Source: Corynebacterium kalinowskii
Lineage (GTDB): Bacteria; Actinomycetota; Actinomycetes; Mycobacteriales; Mycobacteriaceae
Assembly: GCF_009734385.1 (NCBI RefSeq)
Contig: NZ_CP046452.1
Coordinates: 1,364,001-1,428,000, forward strand
DNA length: 64,000 nt
Direction: 5' to 3'
Positions 43,886 to 52,557 of this stretch are shown piece by piece. The first letter of the stretch is position 1; each line of letters opens with the position of its first letter. The notes under the pieces are model-generated. The model saw only the letters and a list, made by a program, of their open reading frames with translations, searched no databases and was not told the DNA's origin. The translations under genes were made by a program, and so were the position numbers.

Positions 43886-44584
43886 ATGCCTCCCGCAAAG
43901 CGCAGCAATCAACCTCCAAAGCTCACTGATCGTCAACGCCGCATCCTGGAAGTTATTCGGGACGCGGTTGTGCTGCGCGGATATCCGCCTAGCATTCGCG
44001 AGATCGGAGACGCGGTCGATCTGCAGTCCACATCGTCCGTCGCCTATCAACTCCGCCAGCTCGAGGAGAAGGGGTTCCTACGCCGTGACCCAAACAAGCC
44101 ACGCGCAGTAGACGTTCGAATCATGCCGGACGCGAACAAACCTAAGGCTGGACCTAAGGTTGGTTGGAAGAAGGAACAGCAGGCAAAGGATGCCCCAAAC
44201 GATGCTGTGCCCGCTCATTACATTCCAGTAGTAGGCAGCATCGCCGCTGGCAATCCAATTCTTGCCGAGCAAAATATCGAAGACTACTTCCCCCTCCCGG
44301 CAGAAATTGTTGGCGATGGCGAGCTGTTCATGCTTCAAGTTGTCGGACTTTCAATGAAGGATGCCGGAATTTTGGATGGTGACTGGGTGGTTGTTCGTTC
44401 CCAGCCGGTGGCCGAGCAAGGTGAGTTCGTTGCCGCCATGATCGACGGAGAAGCTACCGTAAAGGAATTCCACAAGGACTCCACCGGCGTTTGGCTACTA
44501 CCCCACAACGATTCCTTCTCCCCTATTCCCGGTGAGCAAGCAGAGATCATGGGCAAAGTGGTCTCCGTGCTCCGCAAGCTTTAG
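43886..44584 (+). CDS. lexA: LexA repressor
   Basis: 232 residues from ATG 43886, preceded by AAAGGA. The winged helix ([32 protein letters not shown]) is followed by a linker and the S24 peptidase domain. The Ala-Gly cleavage site is in [13 protein letters not shown], the catalytic serine in [11 protein letters not shown] and the lysine in [10 protein letters not shown]. It represses DNA-damage genes until RecA-stimulated self-cleavage. It is divergent from divS. A short hairpin (44610-44624) follows the stop and may end the transcript. Confidence 0.97.
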   Translation: MPPAKRSNQPPKLTDRQRRILEVIRDAVVLRGYPPSIREIGDAVDLQSTSSVAYQLRQLEEKGFLRRDPNKPRAVDVRIMPDANKPKAGPKVGWKKEQQAKDAPNDAVPAHYIPVVGSIAAGNPILAEQNIEDYFPLPAEIVGDGELFMLQVVGLSMKDAGILDGDWVVVRSQPVAEQGEFVAAMIDGEATVKEFHKDSTGVWLLPHNDSFSPIPGEQAEIMGKVVSVLRKL

Positions 44585-44793
44585 CTACGGATCTCGCTCC
44601 ACATTCGGGGGTAGTTTCACTACCTTCTTCGCCACACTATGTCCGGTTTGCCCGATCAGACAGGTGTCATGTGGGAGACTGGACTCGATTTATTCAATAC
44701 ATTTCATGAATATCGAAGCCCCGAACGCGACCAATGCGATTAGGTCACCTGGCGATAATTTCGCTGTTCGGCCACGCTTACCGAGGAGTCCAC

Positions 44794-45573
44794 ATGTACG
44801 CAGAAGAGCGACGACGTCAAATCGCGTCCCTCACTGCCATCGAGGGCCGAGTGAACGTCACAGACCTTGCTCAGAAGTTCGATGTCACCGCAGAGACGGT
44901 TCGCCGAGACCTCGCGGTTCTTGCCCAAGATGGAATCATCCATCGAGTGCACGGCGGAGCAGTTGCTACGCAAAGTTTCCTCACCACCGAATTCAGCCTA
45001 GACGCCCGGTATAAGTCGGCCTCCGACGCCAAGATGGCCATTGCTCGGGCAGCCTTGGAGTTTCTTCCCGATCGTAACGGTGGCATCTTTCTTGATGCCG
45101 GTACCACCATTTCCGCGTTCGCCGACCTCCTCGCTGAACAGCACAATGCGCGCCAATGGTCAATCGTCACCAACTGCTTGTCCATTGCATTGGGTCTAGC
45201 CAACCACGGTATCGACGAAGTGCAGCTACTCGGTGGCACGGTGCGCGCTATCACCCAGGCCGTTGTTGGCGACACAGCATTGCGTACCCTGGCGCTGATG
45301 CGTGCCGAAGTCGCCTTCATAGGTACGAACGCGCTGACGCTTGACCATGGACTTTCTACAGCTGATTCCCAAGAAGCCGCTGTGAAGCGCGCGATGATTA
45401 CCAATGCGCAACAGGTCGTCGTGCTCTGCGATTCCACCAAGCTGGGTAACGATTACCTGGTGAGCTTCGCTGGAATCGACGACATCGACGTCGTTATCAC
45501 TGATTCAAATGCGCCGGAGGCAATCGTGGAAACCCTGCGCGAGCGCGAAATCCAGGTAGTGATCGCTTCATGA
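44794..45573 (+). CDS. sugR: DeoR-family regulator of sugar uptake SugR
   Basis: 259 residues from ATG 44794, preceded by GAGGAG. DeoR-type helix-turn-helix: RRRQIASLTAIEGRVNVTDL, VTAETVRRDLAVLAQDG and RVHGGA. The effector domain carries IFLDAGTTISAFADLL and GTNALTLDHGLSTADSQEAAVKRAMI. In C. glutamicum SugR represses ptsI, ptsH, ptsF, ptsG and glycolytic genes, and sugar phosphates relieve this. The position between lexA and the kinase-like gene and ptsI supports the name. Its stop overlaps the next start (ATGA). Confidence 0.92.
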   Translation: MYAEERRRQIASLTAIEGRVNVTDLAQKFDVTAETVRRDLAVLAQDGIIHRVHGGAVATQSFLTTEFSLDARYKSASDAKMAIARAALEFLPDRNGGIFLDAGTTISAFADLLAEQHNARQWSIVTNCLSIALGLANHGIDEVQLLGGTVRAITQAVVGDTALRTLALMRAEVAFIGTNALTLDHGLSTADSQEAAVKRAMITNAQQVVVLCDSTKLGNDYLVSFAGIDDIDVVITDSNAPEAIVETLREREIQVVIAS

Positions 45574-46472
45574 TTATCACGGTGGCAACTACCCCCGAAC
45601 TGTTTCGCACCTCGGTTCTCTCCGCGCCGGTGTCGTGGTCAGATGAGAATAATCTCTCAGATGTCGCTGTCGTGCCAGCCGGCGGAGGAACTAATATGGC
45701 CGCTGCCCTGTACTGTGCCGGAGCCGAAACCAAATTGCTGGTCCCTGCGCCGGAAGTCAGCCAGTTCATTCGCGTACTTTCTTTGAACGGTATCCCGTAT
45801 GACCTCGTGGATGTCCCGGGCCCTATTCCCGTCCGTTACCTCATTGACGCTCCAGACGGCAGGCAGCTCCAGTTCGTCGACCCGCCGATGGATCTCAAGA
45901 CCACAGAGTTGGCGATGCTCCGCGATCTCTGCGTCGCACAAGCTGAGCACGCATCCTGGATCGTCCTAGCCGGCGTACTACCCAACGTGGCAAACGCCGG
46001 ATGGTACGTGGATGTGATGCGGGCGCTTCGTCTCTATCACCAGAACGTGCGCATCGCGGTGAGTACCTCCGGCTCTGCTTTCGGCGCAGCCCTGCGACAG
46101 GTCTACACCACCAAGCCGGATCTCATGGTGCTGGATGCCACTGAGTTCTCATCCGACTCTGAGCGCACCGACGCTGTCAACACGCTTATCGACGCCGACG
46201 TGCCGCACATTCTGGTGTGCCACCAGCGCACTCATTTTGAGTTGCATTCGAGGGGCACCTCCCTGGTTGCTGACTTCGAAGGAACTCCAGGTAAGCAATG
46301 GCTGCCCTGGATCGACTCAGCCCTGGCCGGCGTGCTCCTAGCCGACCCAGATGAGAATCCGCAAAAGGCACTTGTCTCGGCATTGGGCTGGGCCAATGCC
46401 GAGATCGGTGATGGTGTGCGAGCAGTTCCGACGCCCGATATGGTTCATCCGGAACTGGTTCGACTTACTTAG
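45570..46472 (+). CDS. Degenerate PfkB-type 1-phosphofructokinase-like protein
   Basis: 300 residues of the ribokinase/PfkB fold, matching the position of fruK1 in C. glutamicum. Compared with the true FruK at 49175, the sugar-binding GGKGINVS is replaced by GGGTNMAA, and the anion-hole signature GAGDSSLAG by PWIDSALAG. So the catalytic Asp position may remain, but the Gly-Ala-Gly is lost. It may be a weak enzyme or a sugar-phosphate-sensing partner of SugR, with which it overlaps by 4 bases. The 3' end overlaps the convergent ptsI gene by 8 bases. Confidence 0.8.
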   Translation: MIITVATTPELFRTSVLSAPVSWSDENNLSDVAVVPAGGGTNMAAALYCAGAETKLLVPAPEVSQFIRVLSLNGIPYDLVDVPGPIPVRYLIDAPDGRQLQFVDPPMDLKTTELAMLRDLCVAQAEHASWIVLAGVLPNVANAGWYVDVMRALRLYHQNVRIAVSTSGSAFGAALRQVYTTKPDLMVLDATEFSSDSERTDAVNTLIDADVPHILVCHQRTHFELHSRGTSLVADFEGTPGKQWLPWIDSALAGVLLADPDENPQKALVSALGWANAEIGDGVRAVPTPDMVHPELVRLT

Positions 46473-48207
46473 TCACTTCGGTGTCATAGAGCTCGTGCAC
46501 GGCCGCGCGAGCTTCCTGCGCTCCGGAAGCAGCCATGGCTACGTCTGCTGCCTTCATACAGAATTCGATGTCGACCTCTGCAAGGTGGGCACCAACGGCA
46601 GCCACGGAGCTGGAGGCTGCCGACAGCGAAGATACACCTAGGCCAGTCAAGACACAGGCTAGATATGGATCAGCTGCGGCTTCACCACACACGCCTACCG
46701 GGGTCTGTGTGACCTTGGCAACTTCGCACGTATGTTGGATCAGTCGGAGAACTGCTGGCTGCCATGGATCAGTCAGGTACGCGAGCTCTGGAGACAGCCG
46801 ATCGGCTGCCATGGTGTACTGCGTGAGGTCATTTGTACCAATGGAAACGAAGTCAAGGTGCGGCAACAGGTGATCTGCCATGAGCGCTGCGGCTGGAACT
46901 TCGATCATTGCTCCAGCGGTCAGGCCACGTTCGCGACACAGTCTCGCAAACCACTCAGCTTCATACGCAGTTGCCACCATCGGTGCCATGACCCAGGTCG
47001 GTACGTCTTCGCTGCGTCCTGCTTGTTTAGAAGCAAGTGCGATAGCGTCGAGCTGGCGACACAGCATCTCTTCATTCTTGCGGGCGATACGCAGGCCACG
47101 AACGCCCAGAGCAGGGTTGTCCTCTTGCGCCATAGAGGCGAAGGGCACCGGCTTGTCAGATCCTGCGTCTAGCGTGCGCACCACTACCTTTGAAGTTGGG
47201 AAGGCTTCAAACACCTTTTGGTACACCTCAGCCTGATTCTCAACAGAGGGCTCAGAGGTAGCAGAAAGGAAACATAGCTCGGTACGGAACAAACCGATGC
47301 CTTCGGCTTGAGTTTCCGCCGCAATTCGGGCTGCATTGCCGTCCTGCACGTTGGCCAGCAACTGCACGCGGTGTCCATCCTTCGTCTGAGATGGACCGCG
47401 CCACTGGCGGATCTTTTCCGCACGGGCATCAGACTCAGAGACTAGTCGGGCCGCTTCGTCCGGGTCGACACCAGTGGTCACTGTGCCTGCGACACCATCA
47501 ACGAGAACTTCGGTGCCTTCTGGAATAACTTCAATCTCATCGCCAACTGCCACGATGCAGGGCACACCCAGCTGACGAGCAATGATAGCCGTGTGGCTGG
47601 TCGGTCCACCCAGGCGGGTGACCAGTGCAGTGAAGACAGCGGTATCGAGCACTGCGGTGTCTGCCGGGGAAAGGTCATCAGCAAAAAGCACCACCGGGTG
47701 TTTTACCTGTGGCAGGCCAGGCTCTGGCTCGCCGCGGAGTTCAGCAATAACACGGTCACGAATGTCACGAAGGTCGGTAACGCGCTCAGCCATTAGGCCG
47801 CCAGCTTTTTCAAACATGGCAATGAATGTGCCGGTGGCATCGACAACTGCGTATTCGGCGGTGTGCCCGTTGTTGGTTGCCTTGCGAACGGACTTTCGCC
47901 AACCGCGGTCACGAACCATTCCGGCGGTCGCCTTCAGCACTCCGGCAGCGTTGCCAGAAACTTCCTGCGCGCGAGCATCGAGACGCTCAGCGACGATGTC
48001 TGCAGCAGCCGTGAACCGCTCCAATTCGGCAGGTCGGAGGTCTTCAGCAAGTGGCGATCCAGCGGTTGGGAGTTCAGGCCGCGGAGCGACCCAAACTGCG
48101 GGGGCGAAGCGAACGCCACCGACGACTGCAGTGCCCTTAACTGTCACAGATTGTGCTGAGTCTGTCACGATTATCACCCGTCTAAGAGGTTTGGATGTAC
48201 TTGCCAC
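46465..48207 (-). CDS. ptsI: PTS enzyme I, phosphoenolpyruvate-protein phosphotransferase
   Basis: 580 residues from GTG 48207, preceded by GAGGTG; later GTG codons at 48177 and 48168 are possible starts. The N-terminal HPr-binding and phosphohistidine domains carry the active His205 in GGPTSHTAIIARQ. The C-terminal PEP-binding barrel has GIGLFRTELCFL, LDAGSDKPVPF, MAPMVATAYEA and FVSIGTNDLTQYTMAADR, with Cys in the late VGVCGEAAADP. It starts phosphate transfer from phosphoenolpyruvate to HPr. It is divergent from fruR. Confidence 0.97.
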   Translation of the reverse strand: MASTSKPLRRVIIVTDSAQSVTVKGTAVVGGVRFAPAVWVAPRPELPTAGSPLAEDLRPAELERFTAAADIVAERLDARAQEVSGNAAGVLKATAGMVRDRGWRKSVRKATNNGHTAEYAVVDATGTFIAMFEKAGGLMAERVTDLRDIRDRVIAELRGEPEPGLPQVKHPVVLFADDLSPADTAVLDTAVFTALVTRLGGPTSHTAIIARQLGVPCIVAVGDEIEVIPEGTEVLVDGVAGTVTTGVDPDEAARLVSESDARAEKIRQWRGPSQTKDGHRVQLLANVQDGNAARIAAETQAEGIGLFRTELCFLSATSEPSVENQAEVYQKVFEAFPTSKVVVRTLDAGSDKPVPFASMAQEDNPALGVRGLRIARKNEEMLCRQLDAIALASKQAGRSEDVPTWVMAPMVATAYEAEWFARLCRERGLTAGAMIEVPAAALMADHLLPHLDFVSIGTNDLTQYTMAADRLSPELAYLTDPWQPAVLRLIQHTCEVAKVTQTPVGVCGEAAADPYLACVLTGLGVSSLSAASSSVAAVGAHLAEVDIEFCMKAADVAMAASGAQEARAAVHELYDTEVTK

Positions 48208-48248
48208 TCATCTTACACCTCGATGTTGTTTTGTGTCTGGAATCCTGG

Positions 48249-48279
48249 TCACACTTGTTGGCAATCCAACACGGTGTGG
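48249..48279. promoter_or_regulatory. Inverted repeat upstream of ptsI
   Basis: TCACACTTGTTGG (48249-48261) faces CCAACACGGTGTGG (48266-48279), complementary except for one extra base and one end mismatch, around the loop CAAT. It lies 42 bases before the ptsI start and about 105 before fruR. A binding site for FruR or SugR, or a leader hairpin, is possible. Confidence 0.45.
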
Positions 48280-48383
48280 TATTAAGCTGTTAATGGACAC
48301 CACAATGTCGCAAACATATTAATCCAAGTCACATACTCGAACGCTCGCTTTGTTTAGACGAGCACACACAAATGAGGGCCATC

Positions 48384-49178
48384 ATGCTTTCCGCACCTGA
48401 ACGCCAGGCCGAGATCGCGCAATCCACCCGCTCAACTGGCCACGTGAGTGTTTCCCAGTTGGCGAATCATTTTGGCGTCACGCCAGAGACCATCCGACGC
48501 GACCTTAAGTCTTTGGAACTCCAAGGCCATCTCGTTCGCGTACACGGTGGCGCCGTCACGGTTAATGCAGTTCAAGGTATAGAGACCGAGTTCAACTCCA
48601 ATGCAATGGTCAACATGGATAGCAAGCGGTCCATCGCTGAGGCTGCCTGGAATCGGATCAAGCAAGAGGAAGATCTCAGCAGCTTGACCATCGATTCGGG
48701 CACCACTGCCGTGGAATTTGCGAGGGTACTCGCATCCAACAACAAGATCTTTGGTTCTCAGCGACTAACCATCATTACCAACTCGCTGCCAGTGGCCACC
48801 GTCACCACGGACTACGGAATCAACGGGGTGCACCTGGTTGGTGGCCGAATCCGCCCGATCACCCGCGCCGTCGTGGGCGATCATACGGTGTTGGAGTTTG
48901 AGCGCCTACGCACTGACTTCGCCATCATGGGTACAAACGGACTGTCTATCAACCATGGTTGTTCTACTCCGGATCCTTCCGAAGCTGCCGTGAAGTCGGC
49001 GATGATCCGCAGCGCCCGAAAAGTGATGGTTCTCTGCGATTCCAGCAAGTTCAAGAAAGATTTTCTCGTCACATTTGCTTCACTCGACGCCGTCGACGTC
49101 ATCGTCACCGACGAAAACGTTGATCCCAACCACGTTGAAGCCTTGGTCTCCAAGGGAATTGAGGTAGTTATCTCATGA
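48384..49178 (+). CDS. fruR: DeoR-family fructose regulator FruR
   Basis: 264 residues from ATG 48384, preceded by AGGG; ATG at 48372 is possible. The helix-turn-helix is VSVSQLANHFGVTPETIRRD, with VRVHGGAV; the effector domain has LTIDSGTTAVEFARVL, LVGGRIRPITRAVVGD and GTNGLSINHGCSTPDPSEAAV. It parallels SugR throughout, suggesting duplication. It is the first gene of the fruR-fruK-ptsF unit and in C. glutamicum modulates fructose PTS expression. The stop overlaps the fruK start (ATGA). Confidence 0.9.
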   Translation: MLSAPERQAEIAQSTRSTGHVSVSQLANHFGVTPETIRRDLKSLELQGHLVRVHGGAVTVNAVQGIETEFNSNAMVNMDSKRSIAEAAWNRIKQEEDLSSLTIDSGTTAVEFARVLASNNKIFGSQRLTIITNSLPVATVTTDYGINGVHLVGGRIRPITRAVVGDHTVLEFERLRTDFAIMGTNGLSINHGCSTPDPSEAAVKSAMIRSARKVMVLCDSSKFKKDFLVTFASLDAVDVIVTDENVDPNHVEALVSKGIEVVIS

Positions 49179-50137
49179 TTTTGACTTTCACCGCCAACCC
49201 AAGCATCGACTGCACGATGGTGCTCACCTCTGACCTGTCGCGTGGCTCCGTCCACCGCTTGCAGGAGGTCACCCGCGTCGCAGGCGGCAAGGGCATTAAT
49301 GTGAGCGTCGCAGCTCACCGAGCAGGGCGCCCAACATTGGCCGTGTTCCCGGCACCACACAACGATCCCTTCATCAGGTTGTTGCTAGAAACGAGCATCG
49401 GTTATAAATTCGTTTCCTCCACAGAAACCGTGCGGACCAACGTCACTATTACCGAACCGGACGGCACCACAACCAAGCTCAACGGCCCAGGGCCACGCTT
49501 GTCCCCAGCGGTCATTGCCGATTGCGAAAAAGCTCTCATGGAGCAAGCTTCCGGGAGCTCATGGGCAGTACTGGCCGGATCCCTGCCTCCAGGAGTCCCC
49601 ATGGATTGGTACGCACAGCTTTCGGTGAAGATTCGCGAAGCAAACCCCGCCATCAATATTGCGATCGATACCTCCGATGCGCCGCTCAAAGCCCTTTTCG
49701 ACAACCTGGAAACGGCTCGACCAACGCTCATCAAGCCTAACGGCGAAGAGCTTGGGCAAGCGGTGGGCGTGGATGGCGGCGAGCTGGAGCAGCTCGCGCA
49801 GGAAGGCGATGTCAGTGGCGTCGTTAAGGCTGCGCAGCTGCTCATCGAACGTGGCGCCGAAAACGTGCTGGTCACCCTGGGCGCTGCTGGCGCGGTGCTT
49901 GTCCGCGCAGATGGCTCGTGGGCGGCGACTCCCCCACCAATCAAGGCGGTATCCACGGTCGGCGCTGGAGACAGCTCGCTCGCGGGCTTCGTGATGGCGC
50001 TAACTGCCGGTCATTCCTATGACAGAGCCCTCGCACATGCGGTGGCCTACGGCTCCGCGGCAGCCTCTCTGCCAGGTACCACGATCCCAACGCCTGAAGA
50101 CCTCCAATTAGACCTCGTCAACGTCACTTCTCTCTAA
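49175..50137 (+). CDS. fruK: 1-phosphofructokinase FruK
   Basis: 320 residues, PfkB family, phosphorylating fructose-1-phosphate to fructose-1,6-bisphosphate. Substrate motif TANPSIDCTMVL at the N-terminus, VAGGKGINVSVAAHRAGR (sugar binding), WAVLAGSLPPGVPMDWYA, IKPNGEELGQAVG and the catalytic VGAGDSSLAGFVMALTAG (anion hole and Asp base) are all intact. It sits between fruR and ptsF, 10 bases before the transporter gene, and handles the product of PtsF. The degenerate relative lies at 45570. Confidence 0.96.
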   Translation: MILTFTANPSIDCTMVLTSDLSRGSVHRLQEVTRVAGGKGINVSVAAHRAGRPTLAVFPAPHNDPFIRLLLETSIGYKFVSSTETVRTNVTITEPDGTTTKLNGPGPRLSPAVIADCEKALMEQASGSSWAVLAGSLPPGVPMDWYAQLSVKIREANPAINIAIDTSDAPLKALFDNLETARPTLIKPNGEELGQAVGVDGGELEQLAQEGDVSGVVKAAQLLIERGAENVLVTLGAAGAVLVRADGSWAATPPPIKAVSTVGAGDSSLAGFVMALTAGHSYDRALAHAVAYGSAAASLPGTTIPTPEDLQLDLVNVTSL

Positions 50138-50147
50138 AGGACTACAC

Positions 50148-52151
50148 ATGAGTACTCCCGTCATTACCCCGGAGCTGGTCAGTCTCGACCAAGACTTCGG
50201 CCACTCATCACATGAGGTTATTTCCCACCTCGCTAACCTCGTCGCGAGTGCCGGCCGCACCGAAACTCCTGACACGCTGCTTGCCGACGCCAAAGCCCGC
50301 GAAGACAAATCCCCTACCGGATTCCGCGGTCGCATTGCTATCCCGCACTGCCGCACGACCGCAGTCACGGAGCCAACACTGGCATTTGCCCGACTCGCTC
50401 CCGCTGCTGATTTCGGAGGACCTGACGGCGATGCCGATTTGGTTTTCCTCATCGCCGCCCCCGAAGGCAGTGGCAAAGCACACCTGAAGATCCTGTCGAC
50501 GTTGGCACGCGCATTGGTGAAGGAAGAATTCTCTGCAGCCCTGCGCAGCGCATCCACCAAGGACGAGGTAGTGGCGCTTGTCACGGAAGTCCTAGAATCC
50601 AGCCCCAAGAAGGCAGCGGCCACCCCGGTTGCCGAAGCGACCGAGGGCAAGACTCGCATCGTTGCCATTACCGCCTGCCCTACCGGCATCGCACACACCT
50701 ACATGGCTGCTGATTCCTTGACACAGGCAGCGGCCAAGCGTGATGACATCGACATTGAGGTTGAGACCCAGGGATCCTCTGCGGTCACGCCTTTGGCTGC
50801 CGCAGTGATCAAGAACGCCGACGCGGTCATTTTTGCCACCGATGTGGGAGTCAAGGATCGCGAACGTTTTGCGGGCAAGCCGGTCATCGAGTCGGGTGTT
50901 AAGCGGGCCATCAATGAGCCGGAGAAAATGCTTGACGAGGCCGTAGCAGCCGCCAAGAACCCTAACGCTCACCGCGTTTCCGGCACAGCCGCTGCATCAT
51001 CCGGTGAAGAAGAAGCAGGAAAGCTCGGCTGGGGCAAGCGGATTCAGCAGGCAGTCATGACTGGCGTGTCCTACATGATTCCGTTCGTTGCTGCCGGTGG
51101 TTTGCTGTTGGCTCTTGGCTTCCTCTTCGGTGGCTACGATATGGCCAGTGGCTGGAAAGAAATCGCCACCGGCTACTCATTGACGAATCTGCCTGGGCAC
51201 ACCGTCCCTGTTGAAGGCGCAGACGTCACCTTCGAACGTGCCGGACTGATGCTCTACCTGGGTGCTGTCTTCTTTGCCATTGGCCAAGCAGCCATGGGCT
51301 TCATCGTCGCTGCGCTGTCGGGCTACATCGCCTACGCACTGGCAGGTCGCCCTGGTATCGCTCCAGGCTTTGCTGGTGGCGCTATCGCTGTCATGCTCGG
51401 CGCAGGCTTCATCGGTGGTCTGGTCACCGGTATTCTCGCTGGTCTGATCGCCATGTGGATCAGCTCCTGGAAGGTGCCACGAATCATTGCCTCGCTGATG
51501 CCTGTGGTCATCATCCCGCTGGTCACCAGCTTGGCAGTTGGCCTACTGATGTTCTTGCTGCTCGGCCGCCCACTGGCTGCCATCATGACCGGATTGCAGG
51601 ATTGGCTGACCTCTATGAGCGGCTCCTCCGCAGTACTGCTCGGTATCATCCTCGGCCTGATGATGTGCTTCGACCTGGGTGGCCCAGTCAACAAGGCTGC
51701 TTACCTGTTCGCTACCGCCGGACTGTCCACGGGCGACGAAGCTTCCATGAAGGTCATGGCGGCCGTCATGGCAGCCGGTATGGTTCCGCCAATCGCTATG
51801 TCCCTGGCAACGTTTGCCCGCAAGCAACTGTTTACTCCGGCCGAGCAAGAAAACGGCAAGTCTTCCTGGCTGCTGGGCCTGTCCTTCATTTCTGAAGGCG
51901 CCATCCCATTCGCCGCTGCCGACCCGTTCCGTGTTATTCCATCCATGATGCTTGGTGGCGCCGCCACTGGTGCCATATCCATGGCTTTGGGCGCAGGTTC
52001 CCGTGCACCTCACGGCGGTCTGTTCGTATTCTTTGCGATCAACCCATTCTGGGCCTGGCTCCTGGCCATCGTGGTTGGCTCCTTGATTTCCGCTGTTGCC
52101 GTCATTGCCTTCAAGCAGTTTTGGCCTAACAAGGCCCTCCAGGCTGCTTAA
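50148..52151 (+). CDS. ptsF: PTS fructose-specific transporter EIIABC
   Basis: 667 residues with domains in the order IIA-IIB-IIC. The IIA phosphorylation site is His67 (IAIPHCRT), the IIB site is Cys177 (ITACPTGIAHTYMAAD), and from about residue 300 the IIC domain has eight to ten membrane spans beginning MTGVSYMIPFVAAGGLLLAL and including GGPVNKAAYLFATAG and GAIPFAAADPFRVIPSMM. It imports fructose and phosphorylates it to fructose-1-phosphate. ATG at 50148 is preceded by AAAGGA. It is co-transcribed with fruR and fruK. Confidence 0.97.
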   Translation: MSTPVITPELVSLDQDFGHSSHEVISHLANLVASAGRTETPDTLLADAKAREDKSPTGFRGRIAIPHCRTTAVTEPTLAFARLAPAADFGGPDGDADLVFLIAAPEGSGKAHLKILSTLARALVKEEFSAALRSASTKDEVVALVTEVLESSPKKAAATPVAEATEGKTRIVAITACPTGIAHTYMAADSLTQAAAKRDDIDIEVETQGSSAVTPLAAAVIKNADAVIFATDVGVKDRERFAGKPVIESGVKRAINEPEKMLDEAVAAAKNPNAHRVSGTAAASSGEEEAGKLGWGKRIQQAVMTGVSYMIPFVAAGGLLLALGFLFGGYDMASGWKEIATGYSLTNLPGHTVPVEGADVTFERAGLMLYLGAVFFAIGQAAMGFIVAALSGYIAYALAGRPGIAPGFAGGAIAVMLGAGFIGGLVTGILAGLIAMWISSWKVPRIIASLMPVVIIPLVTSLAVGLLMFLLLGRPLAAIMTGLQDWLTSMSGSSAVLLGIILGLMMCFDLGGPVNKAAYLFATAGLSTGDEASMKVMAAVMAAGMVPPIAMSLATFARKQLFTPAEQENGKSSWLLGLSFISEGAIPFAAADPFRVIPSMMLGGAATGAISMALGAGSRAPHGGLFVFFAINPFWAWLLAIVVGSLISAVAVIAFKQFWPNKALQAA

Positions 52152-52202
52152 GTTTTCACTAGACTGGGCGACATAACGTCCTCACGACCGAAAGGCTTAT
52201 CT

Positions 52203-52469
52203 ATGTTCTCTACCACCGTCACTGTTGGCTCTGCCGTCGGCCTCCACGCTCGCCCAGCTACCATCATCGCTGAGGCAGCCTCCGAGTACGACGAGGACAT
52301 CTACCTCGCACTCGTCGGCGAAGAAGACGAAGAGCCTACCGACGCTGCCTCTTCCCTGATGATCATGGCTCTCGGCGCTGAAAAGGACGACCAGGTGGTC
52401 GTCTCCTCCGAAAACGAGGAAGCGATGAAGAAGATTGCGGCGCTCATTGAGCAGGATCTCGACGCCTAA
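52203..52469 (+). CDS. ptsH: PTS phosphocarrier protein HPr
   Basis: 88 residues. Active His15 lies in GLHARPATI; the conserved serine region is AASSLMIMALG (Ser about 50). The protein is unusually acidic in EYDEDIYLALVGEEDEEPTDA, as is common in corynebacterial HPr. It carries phosphate from enzyme I to the IIA domain of PtsF and other permeases. ATG at 52203 is preceded by CGAAAGG. A strong terminator follows at 52482. Confidence 0.97.
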   Translation: MFSTTVTVGSAVGLHARPATIIAEAASEYDEDIYLALVGEEDEEPTDAASSLMIMALGAEKDDQVVVSSENEEAMKKIAALIEQDLDA

Positions 52470-52481
52470 GGGCTTCACCGC

Positions 52482-52535
52482 ATAAAAAGCGTCGTCGCCA
52501 CCCAGTAGATTCAGGGTGGCGACGACGCTTTTTAT
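52482..52535. terminator. Bidirectional terminator of ptsH and the uracil permease gene
   Basis: A perfect 22-bp stem (52482-52503 with 52514-52535) encloses a 10-base loop, with the A-run and T-run as part of the stem. It serves the convergent ptsH and permease genes. Confidence 0.93.
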
Positions 52536-52557
52536 GTGCAGCCTCGAAGCTTAAAGT

